A DNA stretch of 64,000 nucleotides from NCBI RefSeq assembly GCF_000430885.1, contig NZ_AUMW01000017.1, forward strand, positions 1-64,000. The letters run 5' to 3'. Below are positions 35,656 through 45,387 of the stretch, piece by piece; the first letter of the stretch is position 1, and every line of letters starts with the position of its first letter. The translations under genes and the position numbers were made by a program. This DNA is from Desulfotruncus alcoholivorax DSM 16058 (GTDB taxonomy: Bacteria > Bacillota > Desulfotomaculia > Desulfotomaculales > Desulfallaceae). Below the pieces are notes generated by a model, which saw only the letters and a list, made by a program, of their open reading frames with translations, was not told the DNA's origin and searched no databases.

Positions 35656-38442
35656 TTATAGCGCTTCTACTACTGAAGCGCAGCGGGGGCATATTTCAGG
35701 ATGCTGTTCATTCCGGCCTACTTCTTCATGGTACATCCAGCAGCGGGCGCACTTGGTCCCGGCAGCCCGGGATACTCCCACCGCCAGCCCCGGCACATCT
35801 TCCACAGCCAGGGTATCTACGGTTTTCTCCGCCAGCTGGTGCATCGTAACACCGGAAACAATGAAAAGCACAGAAAGTTCTTCACCAAACGTATTTAGAA
35901 ATTCGGATAAATTCTCATCTACGTAAAGGTGAACCCGGGCCTCCAGTGAGTTGCCGATTACTTTTTCCTGGCGCGCTTTTTCCAAAGCCCGGTTAACCAC
36001 GCCGCGGATTTTCATAAAGCGCCCCCATTTTTCTTCAAGGGCAGCATCAATGTACCGGTCGTCAGGTTCCGGCATATCATTAAGCTGAACACTTTCCGGA
36101 GCACCTTCTCCTTTGGGCAGGTAACGCCATATTTCTTCAGTGGTGAAGGTCAACACCGGCGCCAAAAGGCGTACCAGTGCTTGCAGGGATTCATACATAA
36201 CCGTCTGGGCCGAACGCCTAACGGCAGAATCTGCCTTTTCACAATACAGCCGGTCCTTGATTATATCCAGGTACTGGGCGCTCATATCCACAGTGCAGAA
36301 ATTGTGAATGGCATGATAGACCGTGTGAAACTCATAGTTTCGGTAAGCGGCCAGCACCTTTTCAATCAGCCGGTGCAGCCTCAGCATTGCCCACCGGTCG
36401 ATTTCCGGCATTTTTTCACTGGGCACGGAATCTTTGGCGGGATCAAAGTCGTAGATATTACCCAGCATAAACCTGCAGGTGTTTCTGATTTTGCGGTACG
36501 ATTCGGTCAGCTGTTTTAAAATGTTCTGGGAAACCGCCAGGTCTCCCCGGTAATCCGCTGAGGATACCCACAAACGCAGAATATCCGCACCCATTTGTTT
36601 AATTACTTTCAGCGGGTCGACTACGTTGCCCAGTGATTTACTCATTTTGCGGCCGTTTTCATCAACCACGAACCCGTGCGTGAGCACAGCCCGGTACGGG
36701 GCCCGGCCGGTTACAGCCACTGCCGTGTTTAATGAAGAGTTGAACCAGCCGCGGTGCTGGTCGCTGCCTTCTAGGTACAGGTCGGCAGGCCAGGTCAGGT
36801 CCGGCCAGATTTCCGGTTCGTCCAGAACAGCCAGGTGACTTGAACCGCTGTCGAACCAGACGTCCATGATATCGGTTTCCTTGGTAAATTCCCTGGCGCC
36901 GCATTCCGGACAGGCCAGGCCACCAGGCACCAGGTCGGCAGCCTCGCGGGCAAACCAGACATCCGAGCCATGCTCCCTGAACAGCTTTTGCAGGTGGCTG
37001 ATGGTCAGGTCATTGATAATTTCCTTGCCGCAAGCCCGGCAGTAAAAAATAGGGATGGGAACGCCCCAGGTCCTCTGGCGCGACACACACCAGTCGCCCC
37101 GGTTGGCCACCATGTTATGAATTCTGTCTCTGCCCCAGGCGGGTATCCAGCGCACATCGTCAATGGCGCCCAGGGCCGCCTGGCGGAACCCCTCAATGGA
37201 TGCAAACCACTGCTCGGTGGCCCGGAAAAAGACCGGCTGCTTACAGCGCCAGCAATGGGGATACTGGTGGCTGATTTTGTCCGACTTAATCAATGTTCCT
37301 GTTTCCCGCAGGGTTTCCAGAATGTTTCCATTGGCTTCGTGGTATAACTGACCGGCAAACCGGCCACCTTCAGAGGTAAACCGCCCCCTGCCGTCAACGG
37401 GAGACAGGATGGGCAGGTCGTATTTCAACCCCACCAGGTAGTCCTCGTGGCCGTGTCCGGGAGCGGTGTGCACACAACCGGTCCCGGCGTCCAGGGTGAC
37501 ATGGTCGCCCAGGATGACCAGTGAATCCCGGTCGATAAAGGGGTGGCCGCACACTATCCGCTCAAGGTCGACTCCCTTGAAACTTTGTAAAATACTGCCT
37601 TCCTCCAGGCCGGTTTCCCGCAGGAACGAATCTTTCAATTCCCGCGCAATAAGGTATTTTTCATTGCCGCACTGCATTAAAATATAATCAAAATCAGGGT
37701 GCAGGGTAACGGCCACGTTGGCCACCAGCGTCCAGGGCGTGGTGGTCCAGATGACTGCATAGGTGTTTTGTTCCGGTATCACACCCTTGCCGTCCCGCAC
37801 GGGGAACTTAACAAAAATTGAGGGCGATTTCTTATCGGCATACTCAACTTCCGCTTCGGCCAGGGCGGTTTCACAGGTGGCACACCAGTAGACCGGTTTA
37901 AGGCCTTTATAGATATAGCCCCGCTTGGCCATCTCGCCGAAAACGCCGATCTGCCTGGCCTCAAAGTGCGGCATCAGGGTAAAGTAAGGGTGCCCCCAGT
38001 CACCGCGCACACCCAGGCGCTTAAATTCCTCCCGTTGAATATCAACGAACTGTAGCGCGTAATCTTTACATTTATTTCTAAACTCCACAATATCAATGGC
38101 ATGGCGGTTGATACCCATGTTCTTGATAGCCTGCTGCTCAATCGGCAGCCCGTGCGTATCCCACCCTGGCACGTATGGAGCATCGTAGCCGGTCATGGAG
38201 TGAAATTTAACCACTATGTCTTTAAGCACCTTGTTTAAAGTGTGGCCCAGGTGGATATGCCCGTTGGCGTAAGGCGGGCCGTCGTGCAGGATAAACTTGG
38301 GCCTGCCGCTGTTCTTTTGCTGCACCTTGTGGTAAATATCAATTTCATCCCAGAATTGCATAATTTCCGGCTCACGCTGGGGTAGATTACCCCGCATGGG
38401 GAAGTCGGTTTTGGGTAGGTTTAGTGTTTTTCCATAATCCAT
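35656..38442 (-). CDS. ileS: Isoleucyl-tRNA synthetase
   Basis: A 928-residue class I synthetase. ATG 38442 is the start ([20 protein letters not shown]); the longer frame is leader. HIGH motif [14 protein letters not shown] lies near residue 58-71, the editing domain contains [10 protein letters not shown] near 330-345, the KMSKS motif [11 protein letters not shown] near 593-603, and a C-terminal zinc finger [12 protein letters not shown]...CPRC near 895-920. Normal length for the bacterial type. Expression is governed by the T-box leader upstream. It is next to divIVA and ylmH as in many Firmicutes. Confidence 0.98.
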   Translation of the reverse strand: MDYGKTLNLPKTDFPMRGNLPQREPEIMQFWDEIDIYHKVQQKNSGRPKFILHDGPPYANGHIHLGHTLNKVLKDIVVKFHSMTGYDAPYVPGWDTHGLPIEQQAIKNMGINRHAIDIVEFRNKCKDYALQFVDIQREEFKRLGVRGDWGHPYFTLMPHFEARQIGVFGEMAKRGYIYKGLKPVYWCATCETALAEAEVEYADKKSPSIFVKFPVRDGKGVIPEQNTYAVIWTTTPWTLVANVAVTLHPDFDYILMQCGNEKYLIARELKDSFLRETGLEEGSILQSFKGVDLERIVCGHPFIDRDSLVILGDHVTLDAGTGCVHTAPGHGHEDYLVGLKYDLPILSPVDGRGRFTSEGGRFAGQLYHEANGNILETLRETGTLIKSDKISHQYPHCWRCKQPVFFRATEQWFASIEGFRQAALGAIDDVRWIPAWGRDRIHNMVANRGDWCVSRQRTWGVPIPIFYCRACGKEIINDLTISHLQKLFREHGSDVWFAREAADLVPGGLACPECGAREFTKETDIMDVWFDSGSSHLAVLDEPEIWPDLTWPADLYLEGSDQHRGWFNSSLNTAVAVTGRAPYRAVLTHGFVVDENGRKMSKSLGNVVDPLKVIKQMGADILRLWVSSADYRGDLAVSQNILKQLTESYRKIRNTCRFMLGNIYDFDPAKDSVPSEKMPEIDRWAMLRLHRLIEKVLAAYRNYEFHTVYHAIHNFCTVDMSAQYLDIIKDRLYCEKADSAVRRSAQTVMYESLQALVRLLAPVLTFTTEEIWRYLPKGEGAPESVQLNDMPEPDDRYIDAALEEKWGRFMKIRGVVNRALEKARQEKVIGNSLEARVHLYVDENLSEFLNTFGEELSVLFIVSGVTMHQLAEKTVDTLAVEDVPGLAVGVSRAAGTKCARCWMYHEEVGRNEQHPEICPRCASVVEAL

Positions 38443-38514
38443 TTTGTAAACGACACCTCTATCTTTGCTTTTCAAGAGAATGTTCGAAAAGTCCACGCCA
38501 GGTCCATTTCGAAC

Positions 38515-38765
38515 TATAAAAAAACCGCCCCGTAAGGGACGGATCTTTCCGCGGTACCACCCTAATAGCAACCGGCATTCAAGCCGGTCCCCACTTGAAA
38601 CCTTTAACGGCGGTTAACCGGGCAAACTTAATTTCCCGCAGGATTTCAGACGCCGCCTCCCGGGTGATTTTGGAGCGTTTTGCTGTACCCGGCTCACACC
38701 TTACCCGGGTTCTCTGGACAGCCTGCAACGCCTACTCTTCCCGTTCACTGGCTTTTCAATAAGAT
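38515..38765 (-). promoter_or_regulatory. T-box leader of ileS
   Basis: On the minus strand the T-box sequence AGGGTGGTACCGCG (38563-38550) is followed by a terminator stem (CCGTCCC-TTAC-GGGGCGG) and seven T (38524-38518). The stem I region upstream contains GAAGAGTAGGCG near 38745. An ATC triplet at 38668-38666 in AAAATCACC is a plausible isoleucine specifier. Uncharged tRNA-Ile would allow read-through. Confidence 0.93.
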
Positions 38766-38779
38766 TATAAATTTTGAAA

Positions 38780-38870
38780 CTACTCAGGAGTCAGGAGTCA
38801 GATTAAGAAAGCGGTTTACCATCTATAAGTATTTTGAATTCTGACTACTGAATTCTGAATACCTGAATAG
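38780..38870. repeat. AT-rich repeat with GAATTCTGA/TCAGGAGTC motifs
   Basis: Contains TCAGGAGTCAGGAGTCAG (tandem 8-mers) and then GAATTCTGACTACTGAATTC and TGAATACC about 55 nt later, forming imperfect direct and inverted copies. It lies between the ileS leader and yggU. Such GAATTCTGA/CAGGAGTC stretches look like a dispersed intergenic repeat; copy number elsewhere cannot be judged here. Confidence 0.55.
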
Positions 38871-38905
38871 CAGCTATAATATTATATATAATAATTGGAT
38901 TTCAG

Positions 38906-39193
38906 TCAACTGCCGAGCTTTTTCAACACAGCATCCGCTGATATTCCTTCAATTCTGACTGTTTTGTTTCTGCCCGTCTGCCCATGGGTTATTTCCACCC
39001 TGTTTTTAGCAACTCCCAAAAGCCCCGCTAAAAACTCGCAGCAGGCTTTGTTGGCCGCCCCGTCAACCGGCGGGGCGGTCAGTCGCAGTTTAACCGCACC
39101 ATCCAAAAAACCAGCCACCTGGTTTTTTGAAGCCCTGGGTTGTACCTTAACCCTGATACTCACTCCCTGGCCGTCGTCTTTAATATCCAACAT
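38906..39193 (-). CDS. YggU/DUF167 family protein
   Basis: A 95-residue DUF167 protein (VSIRVKVQPRASKNQVAGF, LKLRLTAPPVDGAANKAC-like core and TGRNKTVRIEG). Conserved small alpha/beta protein of unknown function, typically encoded in the ylm/divIVA neighbourhood. It follows divIVA by 3 nt, so it is operonic. Confidence 0.93.
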   Translation of the reverse strand: MLDIKDDGQGVSIRVKVQPRASKNQVAGFLDGAVKLRLTAPPVDGAANKACCEFLAGLLGVAKNRVEITHGQTGRNKTVRIEGISADAVLKKLGS

Positions 39194-39196
39194 GCG

Positions 39197-39856
39197 TTAA
39201 CCAACCCAACCCTCTTGATCATGGCTATCCTCTGCAATTTCCTGATCACCAGAGTCAACACCGGTATCCCTTTTTTCCTCCCGGTCTTCGATTGACGCGG
39301 CTGCCTCGAACAATCCCAAACCTGCTTTTGCCAGAAGTTCCCCGGCCTCATCTTCCTGGCCCGCCAGCAGTTCCAACTGGGCTTCCAGAAAAGAGCGGAA
39401 TTTTATTCTAAATACGCTGGCCTGCTTTTCCAAAAAACGGTATTCATCCATTAAAACCCTGACGCGTTCCTCCGCCTCCCTGATCCTGTAGCGTGCCCGT
39501 TCTCGCGCTTCCTGCAGGGTTTGTCCAGCCTTGGATTCAGCCTCGCCAATGATTTTCTCCGCGTTGAGGCGCGCGTCCTCCGTGATCATGTCCGCCTGCT
39601 GGCGGGCGTTGCGCATCAGGTCGTCTGCATTTTTCTGAGCCATAATCACAGCGTCCTTAATTATCTTTTCCATCTCCAGATACCGCGCTTTGGCCGCCTC
39701 GCTGGCTTCGAGTTTCTCCTTAAGTGACTGGTTTTCAACATACAATAACTCATAGTCACGTACCAACTGGTCCAGAAACTGATCCACTTCGTCTTCGCTG
39801 TAACCGCGAAAAGCTCGTTTAAATTCCTTCTTTTGAATATCCAGGGGAGTAAGCAC
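39197..39856 (-). CDS. divIVA: DivIVA-family cell division/polarity protein
   Basis: A 219-residue protein with the DivIVA signature at the start (LTPLDIQKKEFKRAFRGYSE then DEVDQFLDQLVRDYELL, residues 2-42), followed by long coiled coil to about 155 and an acidic, Glu/Asp-rich tail. The start is GTG 39856 with GGAGGTG upstream. It would mark poles and division sites by binding curved membrane. Order ylmH-divIVA-ileS is conserved. Confidence 0.95.
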   Translation of the reverse strand: MLTPLDIQKKEFKRAFRGYSEDEVDQFLDQLVRDYELLYVENQSLKEKLEASEAAKARYLEMEKIIKDAVIMAQKNADDLMRNARQQADMITEDARLNAEKIIGEAESKAGQTLQEARERARYRIREAEERVRVLMDEYRFLEKQASVFRIKFRSFLEAQLELLAGQEDEAGELLAKAGLGLFEAAASIEDREEKRDTGVDSGDQEIAEDSHDQEGWVG

Positions 39857-39882
39857 CGGACCACACCTCCATAAAGATCTAA

Positions 39883-40665
39883 TTAAATGTACCGTCTTAG
39901 CAGTAAGCCCAAACGACCTTTTTTAGTCTTGCCTCCGGTTTCAATCACTTCAACGCGGCCCCTTCCCCGAACGGAAATCATATCTCCGGCGTTAACCCCG
40001 GCGGAAGGGTCCAAACAGGGACGCCAATTTAAATAAACCTTTCCGGACGTTATTTCCCCCGCCATTTTACTCCTGGAAAGCCCGAAACCATGCGCTGCAA
40101 CAGCGTCAATGCGCATGGATTGAACCGTGGTCTTAATCTCACGGCATTCCCTTGCGGGAAGAACCAAATCAGTCCGGCCGATTTCCCTGACACTAACCCC
40201 GGTACGTCCTACCGCTGTTAACCCGGACTTGATGTAGCCGGCAATTTCTTTGGCCACAATCAAGTGGGCGCCGTTTTCATCAACAAGTATATCCCCCAGC
40301 TTTTCCCGGCGGATGCCAAGTCCCATCAAAGCGCCCAGGTAATCCCGGTGGGTTACCGGCTTAAAACGGAAATTGCCCTTGATCTCCAAAAAAGCAAGTC
40401 CATCTTCCGTAACTTCAGGCAGGTAATCAGGAGAAATTAAAACCCGCGACCTTTCCGCCGCGGGGTAACCGCCGTCCACCCCGGCTGCCAGGCCGGGTAT
40501 TGTTTCAACGGTTCTGGCTATAAGCCCGCAGCGATAGGGGTCGTAAAAATCAGTAAACTGAGTCCGGTGAGTTTTCAAGGCTATTTCTCCAAGGTCCAGA
40601 ACCCGGGCCAGGATTTCCCTGTCTTCCGGGGTTACTGCCGCATCCAGCAGCTTATCGCGGCTCAT
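39883..40665 (-). CDS. ylmH: YlmH-like S4-domain RNA-binding protein
   Basis: A 260-residue protein. The C-terminal S4 domain (residues 185-245: VAAHGFGLSRSKMAGEITSG then KVYLNWRPCLDPSAGVNAGD) is clear, and the N-terminal part (RTQFTDFYDPYRCGLIARTV) matches YlmH. In Bacillus and relatives YlmH binds stalled 50S ribosomal subunits with peptidyl-tRNA. It ends 26 nt before divIVA. Confidence 0.93.
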   Translation of the reverse strand: MSRDKLLDAAVTPEDREILARVLDLGEIALKTHRTQFTDFYDPYRCGLIARTVETIPGLAAGVDGGYPAAERSRVLISPDYLPEVTEDGLAFLEIKGNFRFKPVTHRDYLGALMGLGIRREKLGDILVDENGAHLIVAKEIAGYIKSGLTAVGRTGVSVREIGRTDLVLPARECREIKTTVQSMRIDAVAAHGFGLSRSKMAGEITSGKVYLNWRPCLDPSAGVNAGDMISVRGRGRVEVIETGGKTKKGRLGLLLRRYI

Positions 40666-40666
40666 G

Positions 40667-40939
40667 TTAGAAAATCCCCAGTGAAAGCAAAATATTGGTC
40701 AAAAGCCTGCGCACCAGTTCCAGGGCAAAAAAAGCAGCAATGGGGGAAATATCCACCACACCGATTGGAGGGATAATCCTCCTAAAAAGCCCGAGAAAAG
40801 GTTCTGTCGTTTCATAAATAAATTTTACCAGGGGCTGGTAAGGATTTAACCGAACCCAGGAAAGGATAATGCGAATAAAGATCAACCACGTGTAAACCTC
40901 AAAAGCCACATTAATAAACGTTATAATGCCAATATTCAT
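40667..40939 (-). CDS. YggT-family membrane protein
   Basis: A 90-residue YggT/YlmG protein with two helices (FINVAFEVYTWLIFIRIILS; ISPIAAFFALELVRRLLTNI) and the conserved loop NPYQPLVKFIYETTEPFLGL. Family members are linked to division or osmotic tolerance; the exact function is unclear. It lies one base from the ylmH start. Confidence 0.93.
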   Translation of the reverse strand: MNIGIITFINVAFEVYTWLIFIRIILSWVRLNPYQPLVKFIYETTEPFLGLFRRIIPPIGVVDISPIAAFFALELVRRLLTNILLSLGIF

Positions 40940-40950
40940 AAGTCACCCCG

Positions 40951-41784
40951 TTATTTTTTATCTTGACCGGAAAGCTGGCGGGAACGCTGGCAGGCCCTTT
41001 CCACCGCCCGCCCCAACGCAATCCTGAGGCCCCCTTCCTCCAGGGCCAAAAGGCCCTCGATGGCCGTTCCGGCTGGAGTGGTTACCATATCCTTTAACAT
41101 TCCGGGATGACGGTTTGTTTCCAGGATCATCTTGGCCGCACCCAGCATGGTCTGGGCCGCCAGAGTCTGTGCCTTGTCGCGGGGCAAACCCATCCGGACG
41201 CCGGCATCCGACAATGCCTCGGCTATAACATACATATATGCCGGGCCACTGCCGCTAAGACCTGTTACGGCATCCATCAAGTTTTCCGGAACCGGCACCG
41301 CCCGGCCCACAGCGCCGAACAATGCCAGAGCCAGTTCCCGGTGCTTTTCGCCGGCCCATTTACCGCAGCAAACCGCAGTGGCACCTTCGCCAACCAGTGC
41401 GGGGGTATTGGGCATAACCCTTACCACGGGTACCTTATCCAGCAGAAATTTTTCTATGTATAAGGTTGATATCCCTGCAGCTATGGATATTATTATTTGT
41501 TGCTGGCTTATTTTGCCTCCGATGGCCTTTAACACCTCGCCCAGCACAAAGGGCTTAACAGACAAAATAATAATGTCGGCACCCTCAACAACGGCAGCAT
41601 TATCGGAGGTAACCTGAATTTCGAATTTTTCTTTAAGATGGTTGATACGGTGTTCGTTTACATCACTGGCTATTAGCTTTTCCGGCGTAACCAGCCCGGC
41701 TTTGATAAAACCAGCCATCAGTGCCTCGGCCATGGCGCCCCCGCCAATAAAGCCAATGGTGTAGTTTATTTGGGTCATTTCCAT
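40951..41784 (-). CDS. proC: Pyrroline-5-carboxylate reductase
   Basis: A 277-residue ProC. Nucleotide-binding GFIGGGAMAEALMAGF sits near the N-terminus, and the active-site region AVTGLSGSGPAYMYVIAEAL lies near residues 165-185 with TPAGTAIEGL further on. It makes proline from pyrroline-5-carboxylate using NAD(P)H. The start at ATG 41784 has GGAAGG 4 nt upstream; ATG 41778 is also possible. Present inside the ylm cluster between yggT and sepF, as in several Clostridia. Confidence 0.95.
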   Translation of the reverse strand: MEMTQINYTIGFIGGGAMAEALMAGFIKAGLVTPEKLIASDVNEHRINHLKEKFEIQVTSDNAAVVEGADIIILSVKPFVLGEVLKAIGGKISQQQIIISIAAGISTLYIEKFLLDKVPVVRVMPNTPALVGEGATAVCCGKWAGEKHRELALALFGAVGRAVPVPENLMDAVTGLSGSGPAYMYVIAEALSDAGVRMGLPRDKAQTLAAQTMLGAAKMILETNRHPGMLKDMVTTPAGTAIEGLLALEEGGLRIALGRAVERACQRSRQLSGQDKK

Positions 41785-41809
41785 GCATCCTTCCATAACC
41801 TTATGTACA

Positions 41810-42253
41810 TTATTTCATCCAGGCAAAAATTCCCTTTTCTTTAATATTTCCGTCAAAATCCCCTTCAATACCAACATTGCTGGGCACGGAGAGGAATATG
41901 CCCTTCCCAACCTTTTGCATGCTCCCATCAAGGGCATAGGTGGCACCGCTTACGAAATCCACCACCCGTTTGGCCAGTTCGGAATCCGCCTGTTCCAGGT
42001 TAATTATCACCGGCCTCCGGTTCTTCAGATTATCGGCTATTGCAGGCACATCATCAAAACTTGCGGGCTCAATAACCACAACCCGCACCTGGCGCTGTGT
42101 ATGAAGGCTCACCACCTGGCCACGGTTCTTTTTCGGTTTTTGCAACAGAACCGGTTCCTCTTCAACGGCGCGGAGGTCTTGCTCCCTGTCATCCAGTTGT
42201 TCCTCTTCAAAGCCCATAAAATTCAGCATTTTGTCCATAAATCTTCTTGCCAA
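41810..42253 (-). CDS. sepF: Cell division protein SepF
   Basis: A 147-residue SepF. N-terminal amphipathic membrane-binding start (FMDKMLNFMGFEE), a linker, then the core domain (VVVIEPASFDDVPAIADNLK, residues 55-75; RVVDFVSGATYALDGSMQKV, residues 95-115). It tethers FtsZ to the membrane. TTG 42253 is taken; ATG 42238 is a plausible alternative start. Confidence 0.95.
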   Translation of the reverse strand: MARRFMDKMLNFMGFEEEQLDDREQDLRAVEEEPVLLQKPKKNRGQVVSLHTQRQVRVVVIEPASFDDVPAIADNLKNRRPVIINLEQADSELAKRVVDFVSGATYALDGSMQKVGKGIFLSVPSNVGIEGDFDGNIKEKGIFAWMK

Positions 42254-42267
42254 ATTAGCCCACCCCT

Positions 42268-42957
42268 TTATTGATCTATGCGAGCACCGAAGATCGCCGT
42301 GCCCAGGCGCAACATATCAGAGCCTTCTTCCACAGCCACCTCATAATCATTGGTCATGCCCATGGACAGGTGTTTAAGCTCCACACCACTTATCTTCTCA
42401 TTCAACTCCCGGGACAATAACCGCAATTCCCTAAAAAACGGCCTGGCTTCCTGCGGGTTATCCACAAACGGCGCAATGGTCATTAACCCCTCAACCTTTA
42501 TGTGCCCCAGATTCTTTAACTCAGTAATAAAATCATAAGCCTCGCCGGGATTGATGCCATATTTGGTTTCCTCACCGGAAACATTCACCTGAACCAATAC
42601 CCTGGGGATTATTTCCATTCGTGCCGCCTGGCGGTCCAATTCGACAGCCAGGTTCCAACTATCCAGCGAATGAATCAGTTCCACCTTCCCCAGAACATGT
42701 TTGACCTTATTGGTTTGCAAGTGGCCGATCAAGTGCCAGTGCAGGCTGGAAGGAATCTTATCAACCTTGGCCGACAGTTCCTGAACCCTGTTCTCACCCA
42801 GATCCGTTACACCTGCTGCTACGGCCTCCATGATTCTGGGCACATCAACCCGCTTGGTAACCGCTATGATTTTAATGGTTTGCGGGTCCCGGCCCGCCCG
42901 AAATGCGGCAAGCCGCACCCTCTCCCTGATATTGATAAGGTTTTCCCGCACACTCAA
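42268..42957 (-). CDS. YggS/YlmE-type PLP homeostasis protein
   Basis: A 229-residue single-domain PLP-binding barrel protein. The PLP lysine is in IIAVTKRVD near residue 30-38, then GENRVQELSAKVD near 55, HWHLIGHLQTNKVK near 75-88 and the phosphate-binding SMGMTNDYEVAVEEGS near 195-210. Controls pyridoxal phosphate balance. Lies 14 nt upstream of sepF. Confidence 0.95.
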   Translation of the reverse strand: MSVRENLINIRERVRLAAFRAGRDPQTIKIIAVTKRVDVPRIMEAVAAGVTDLGENRVQELSAKVDKIPSSLHWHLIGHLQTNKVKHVLGKVELIHSLDSWNLAVELDRQAARMEIIPRVLVQVNVSGEETKYGINPGEAYDFITELKNLGHIKVEGLMTIAPFVDNPQEARPFFRELRLLSRELNEKISGVELKHLSMGMTNDYEVAVEEGSDMLRLGTAIFGARIDQ

Positions 42958-42968
42958 AAAACCATCCC

Positions 42969-43916
42969 CTAACTGCCCAGCCTGCTGCCTTCCGAGGCCC
43001 AGTCCGGGTTGACGACATATCGAACCGTATTACTGAGACGTTTACCCCTTACACTAACCAATCCGTTTAACCGCCCTTCAACGGTAACCGGGGCAAAGGT
43101 TACGGTTTGTTTTTCCACCAGGTAAAGGCCGGGATTCCCGTCCTTAAACACAATCGCGCCTTCAGGTACAAGCCAGCCTTCCAGCCTCTCCAGCGCCAGG
43201 TCCATCTTTTGGCGGCGCCCATGAACAAAACTTTCCGGGTAATTATCATCAACTTGAATGAACATGGTATAGCTGTTTTTTTCATTCCACAACCTGATTA
43301 TATTACCCCGAATAACCTGCTTACCCTGGCTCAGTGTTACTTTCAATCCCTTTTTAAAAAGCTCACCTGAGGCATCACCCGCCAGGTCAACCCGAAGATA
43401 GATTACTATCGGGTTGAGGTTGTCCACAACCTTGCCAATTAATGTTCCTCCGGAAACTTCTTCGCTCCCGTCATCACCGGAACTGTTACTTATTTTCTCA
43501 ACGGCTTCCATGTCCAATACGTCCGTCATGCCAGGGTCAAGTAAATTCTCCAGACCGTCTAAATGAGTGCAAAAAATCCCTGCCCCGGGGCTTATGATTG
43601 TTTCTTTAGACACTCCGTTAATCCGGGCAACAGGAGCGCCCACCCGCAACCGGTCGCCATCCCTGGCCAGCAACTGCAGTTTGCCTGACGAGGGAGCCTT
43701 GATAGTTTCCTCCCGCCTGATAATGGTACCTTCAACCGGCACCGACTTGATACTTTCTTGCCAGGTCAACTGCTGAACGTCCAGCATCCTGGCCACTATT
43801 GCGCCCTTGGCAAAACCCAGGGTACTGAAAACACCCCAAACCGCAACAGTTAATATGCCAACAAGCATTGCCAGCACCAAAATAAACCGGCCGGGATGAA
43901 GCTTGTACTTCCCCAC
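42969..43916 (-). CDS. HlyD-like membrane-anchored protein
   Basis: A 315-residue protein with an N-terminal helix (FILVLAMLVGILTVAVWGVF) and a beta-barrel/lipoyl-like extracytoplasmic region (VPVEGTIIRREETIKAPSSG KLQLLARDGDRLRVGAPVAR, residues 60-98), as in periplasmic adaptor proteins. No partner transporter is next to it. Genes of this type sit beside ylmE/ylmF in related Clostridia; the function is unknown but may be envelope or division linked. Confidence 0.8.
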   Translation of the reverse strand: MGKYKLHPGRFILVLAMLVGILTVAVWGVFSTLGFAKGAIVARMLDVQQLTWQESIKSVPVEGTIIRREETIKAPSSGKLQLLARDGDRLRVGAPVARINGVSKETIISPGAGIFCTHLDGLENLLDPGMTDVLDMEAVEKISNSSGDDGSEEVSGGTLIGKVVDNLNPIVIYLRVDLAGDASGELFKKGLKVTLSQGKQVIRGNIIRLWNEKNSYTMFIQVDDNYPESFVHGRRQKMDLALERLEGWLVPEGAIVFKDGNPGLYLVEKQTVTFAPVTVEGRLNGLVSVRGKRLSNTVRYVVNPDWASEGSRLGS

Positions 43917-43998
43917 AACTTCCCCCCTGTAAAAAATTGCATGATATAAAATAGTACCTCACAAAAAAAAAATTTCCTGCCGGTATCAAACAATTTAT

Positions 43999-45387
43999 TT
44001 AATTTAATATTTGACGCCTGTTTTCCAAAGGCAAGTATACGGAAAAAACCGTGCCCTTGCCGGTATTGCTTTTTACTTCCACACTTCCGCCATGCCCGAT
44101 GACAATGTGTTTAACAATGGCCAGGCCAAGTCCAATCCCGCCCAGTTCCCGGGACCTGGCCTTATCTACCCGGTAGAACCTTTCAAATATTCTGGGCAGG
44201 CTGTCAGCTGGAATCCCCACGCCGGTGTCCGCCACATCAACCCTGATTTCATCCCCGTGCAGGCAGGCACCAACCGTGACACTTCCTCCGGCAGGCGTAT
44301 ATTTGATCGCGTTGTCCATTAGATTAATCATCACCTGGGCCAGCATATCCGGGTCGCCGTAGAGGGGAGGCAAGCGGGAAGGCAGGTTGGCCCTGATTTC
44401 GATTTGCTTTTCCTCGGCCTGGGGACCGCAAATGGCCAGAACCCTGTCAAACAACTGCCCAATTTCAACCTGCAGCCACTTGTGCACCCCCCTGCGCTCC
44501 TCAATCTTGGAAAGGTACATTAATTCATCCACCAGTTTGGCCAGGCGCCTGGTCTCCGTATTAATAATATTTAAAAAATGTTTGGTCATTTCGGGATCTT
44601 CCGTACCGCTGTCCAGCAGTGTCTCAACAAATCCTCTGATCGATGTCAAAGGGGTTCTAAGCTCATGTGATACATTGGCCACAAACTCACTGCGCATCTG
44701 TTCCATGCGCTTGCGTTCGGTAATGTCCCGCAATAGTATCACCGCGCCACCCTGGTTGCTGACATTCAGGGGTGTAATACGAAGGTTGAAAGTACGCGGC
44801 TCGGGGGAAATAAACTCCACTTCGCTGGTATGCGGCTTACCGCAGAACTGAACCCTTTTCAGTGCAGTATCCAGGTCAAAGTTATTTATCGCCTCCATCA
44901 GATTTTTCCCGGTACACTCAGCCTGGTCCAGGCCAAACATCATTTCGGCAGCCGGATTAACCATAATTACCCGTTCTTCACGGTCCACCGCGATAACTCC
45001 GTCAGCCATACTGTTGAGTATAGCCTGAGCCCTGTTTTTTTCCTCCGTAATCTCTTCTATGGTTAGCCGCAGCCGGTCCGCCATGTCGTTGATGCTCCTG
45101 GCCAAATCCCCTATTTCATCGGGAGTGTTGATTTCCAGGTGGCGTTCTAAATTACCCCTGGCAATTTCTTTGGAAACACCGATGATTTCATTGAGCGGTC
45201 TGATTACCCGGCGGTAGAGAACCCAGGCCAGGCCGACCGCAAACGGAAACGCCAGCACAATGGCCTCGAAAATATCGAGCTTATCCACCGCGTAAAGCTT
45301 TAAAATAGTATAAAACAGCAGCAGCATAAAAAAATAACTGGCAACCGGACGCCAGCCAATACCGCGGAAAAACTGCAGGAAATTCAA
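43999..45387 (-). CDS. phoR: Sensor histidine kinase, PhoR/PnpS-like
   Basis: A 462-residue kinase. Two N-terminal helices at residues 8-28 and 35-55 with almost no external loop, HAMP at 60-110, PAS at 115-225, HisKA with FVANVSHELRTPLTSIRGF (phospho-His near 245), N-box LMDNAIKYTP, G1 ADTGVGIPADSLPRIF and G2 GGIGLGLAIVKHIV. The minimal sensor region fits PhoR-type kinases that sense through a partner. Overlaps the response regulator by 4 nt. The phosphate link is inferred from family; no pst genes are in view. Confidence 0.9.
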   Translation of the reverse strand: MNFLQFFRGIGWRPVASYFFMLLLFYTILKLYAVDKLDIFEAIVLAFPFAVGLAWVLYRRVIRPLNEIIGVSKEIARGNLERHLEINTPDEIGDLARSINDMADRLRLTIEEITEEKNRAQAILNSMADGVIAVDREERVIMVNPAAEMMFGLDQAECTGKNLMEAINNFDLDTALKRVQFCGKPHTSEVEFISPEPRTFNLRITPLNVSNQGGAVILLRDITERKRMEQMRSEFVANVSHELRTPLTSIRGFVETLLDSGTEDPEMTKHFLNIINTETRRLAKLVDELMYLSKIEERRGVHKWLQVEIGQLFDRVLAICGPQAEEKQIEIRANLPSRLPPLYGDPDMLAQVMINLMDNAIKYTPAGGSVTVGACLHGDEIRVDVADTGVGIPADSLPRIFERFYRVDKARSRELGGIGLGLAIVKHIVIGHGGSVEVKSNTGKGTVFSVYLPLENRRQILN

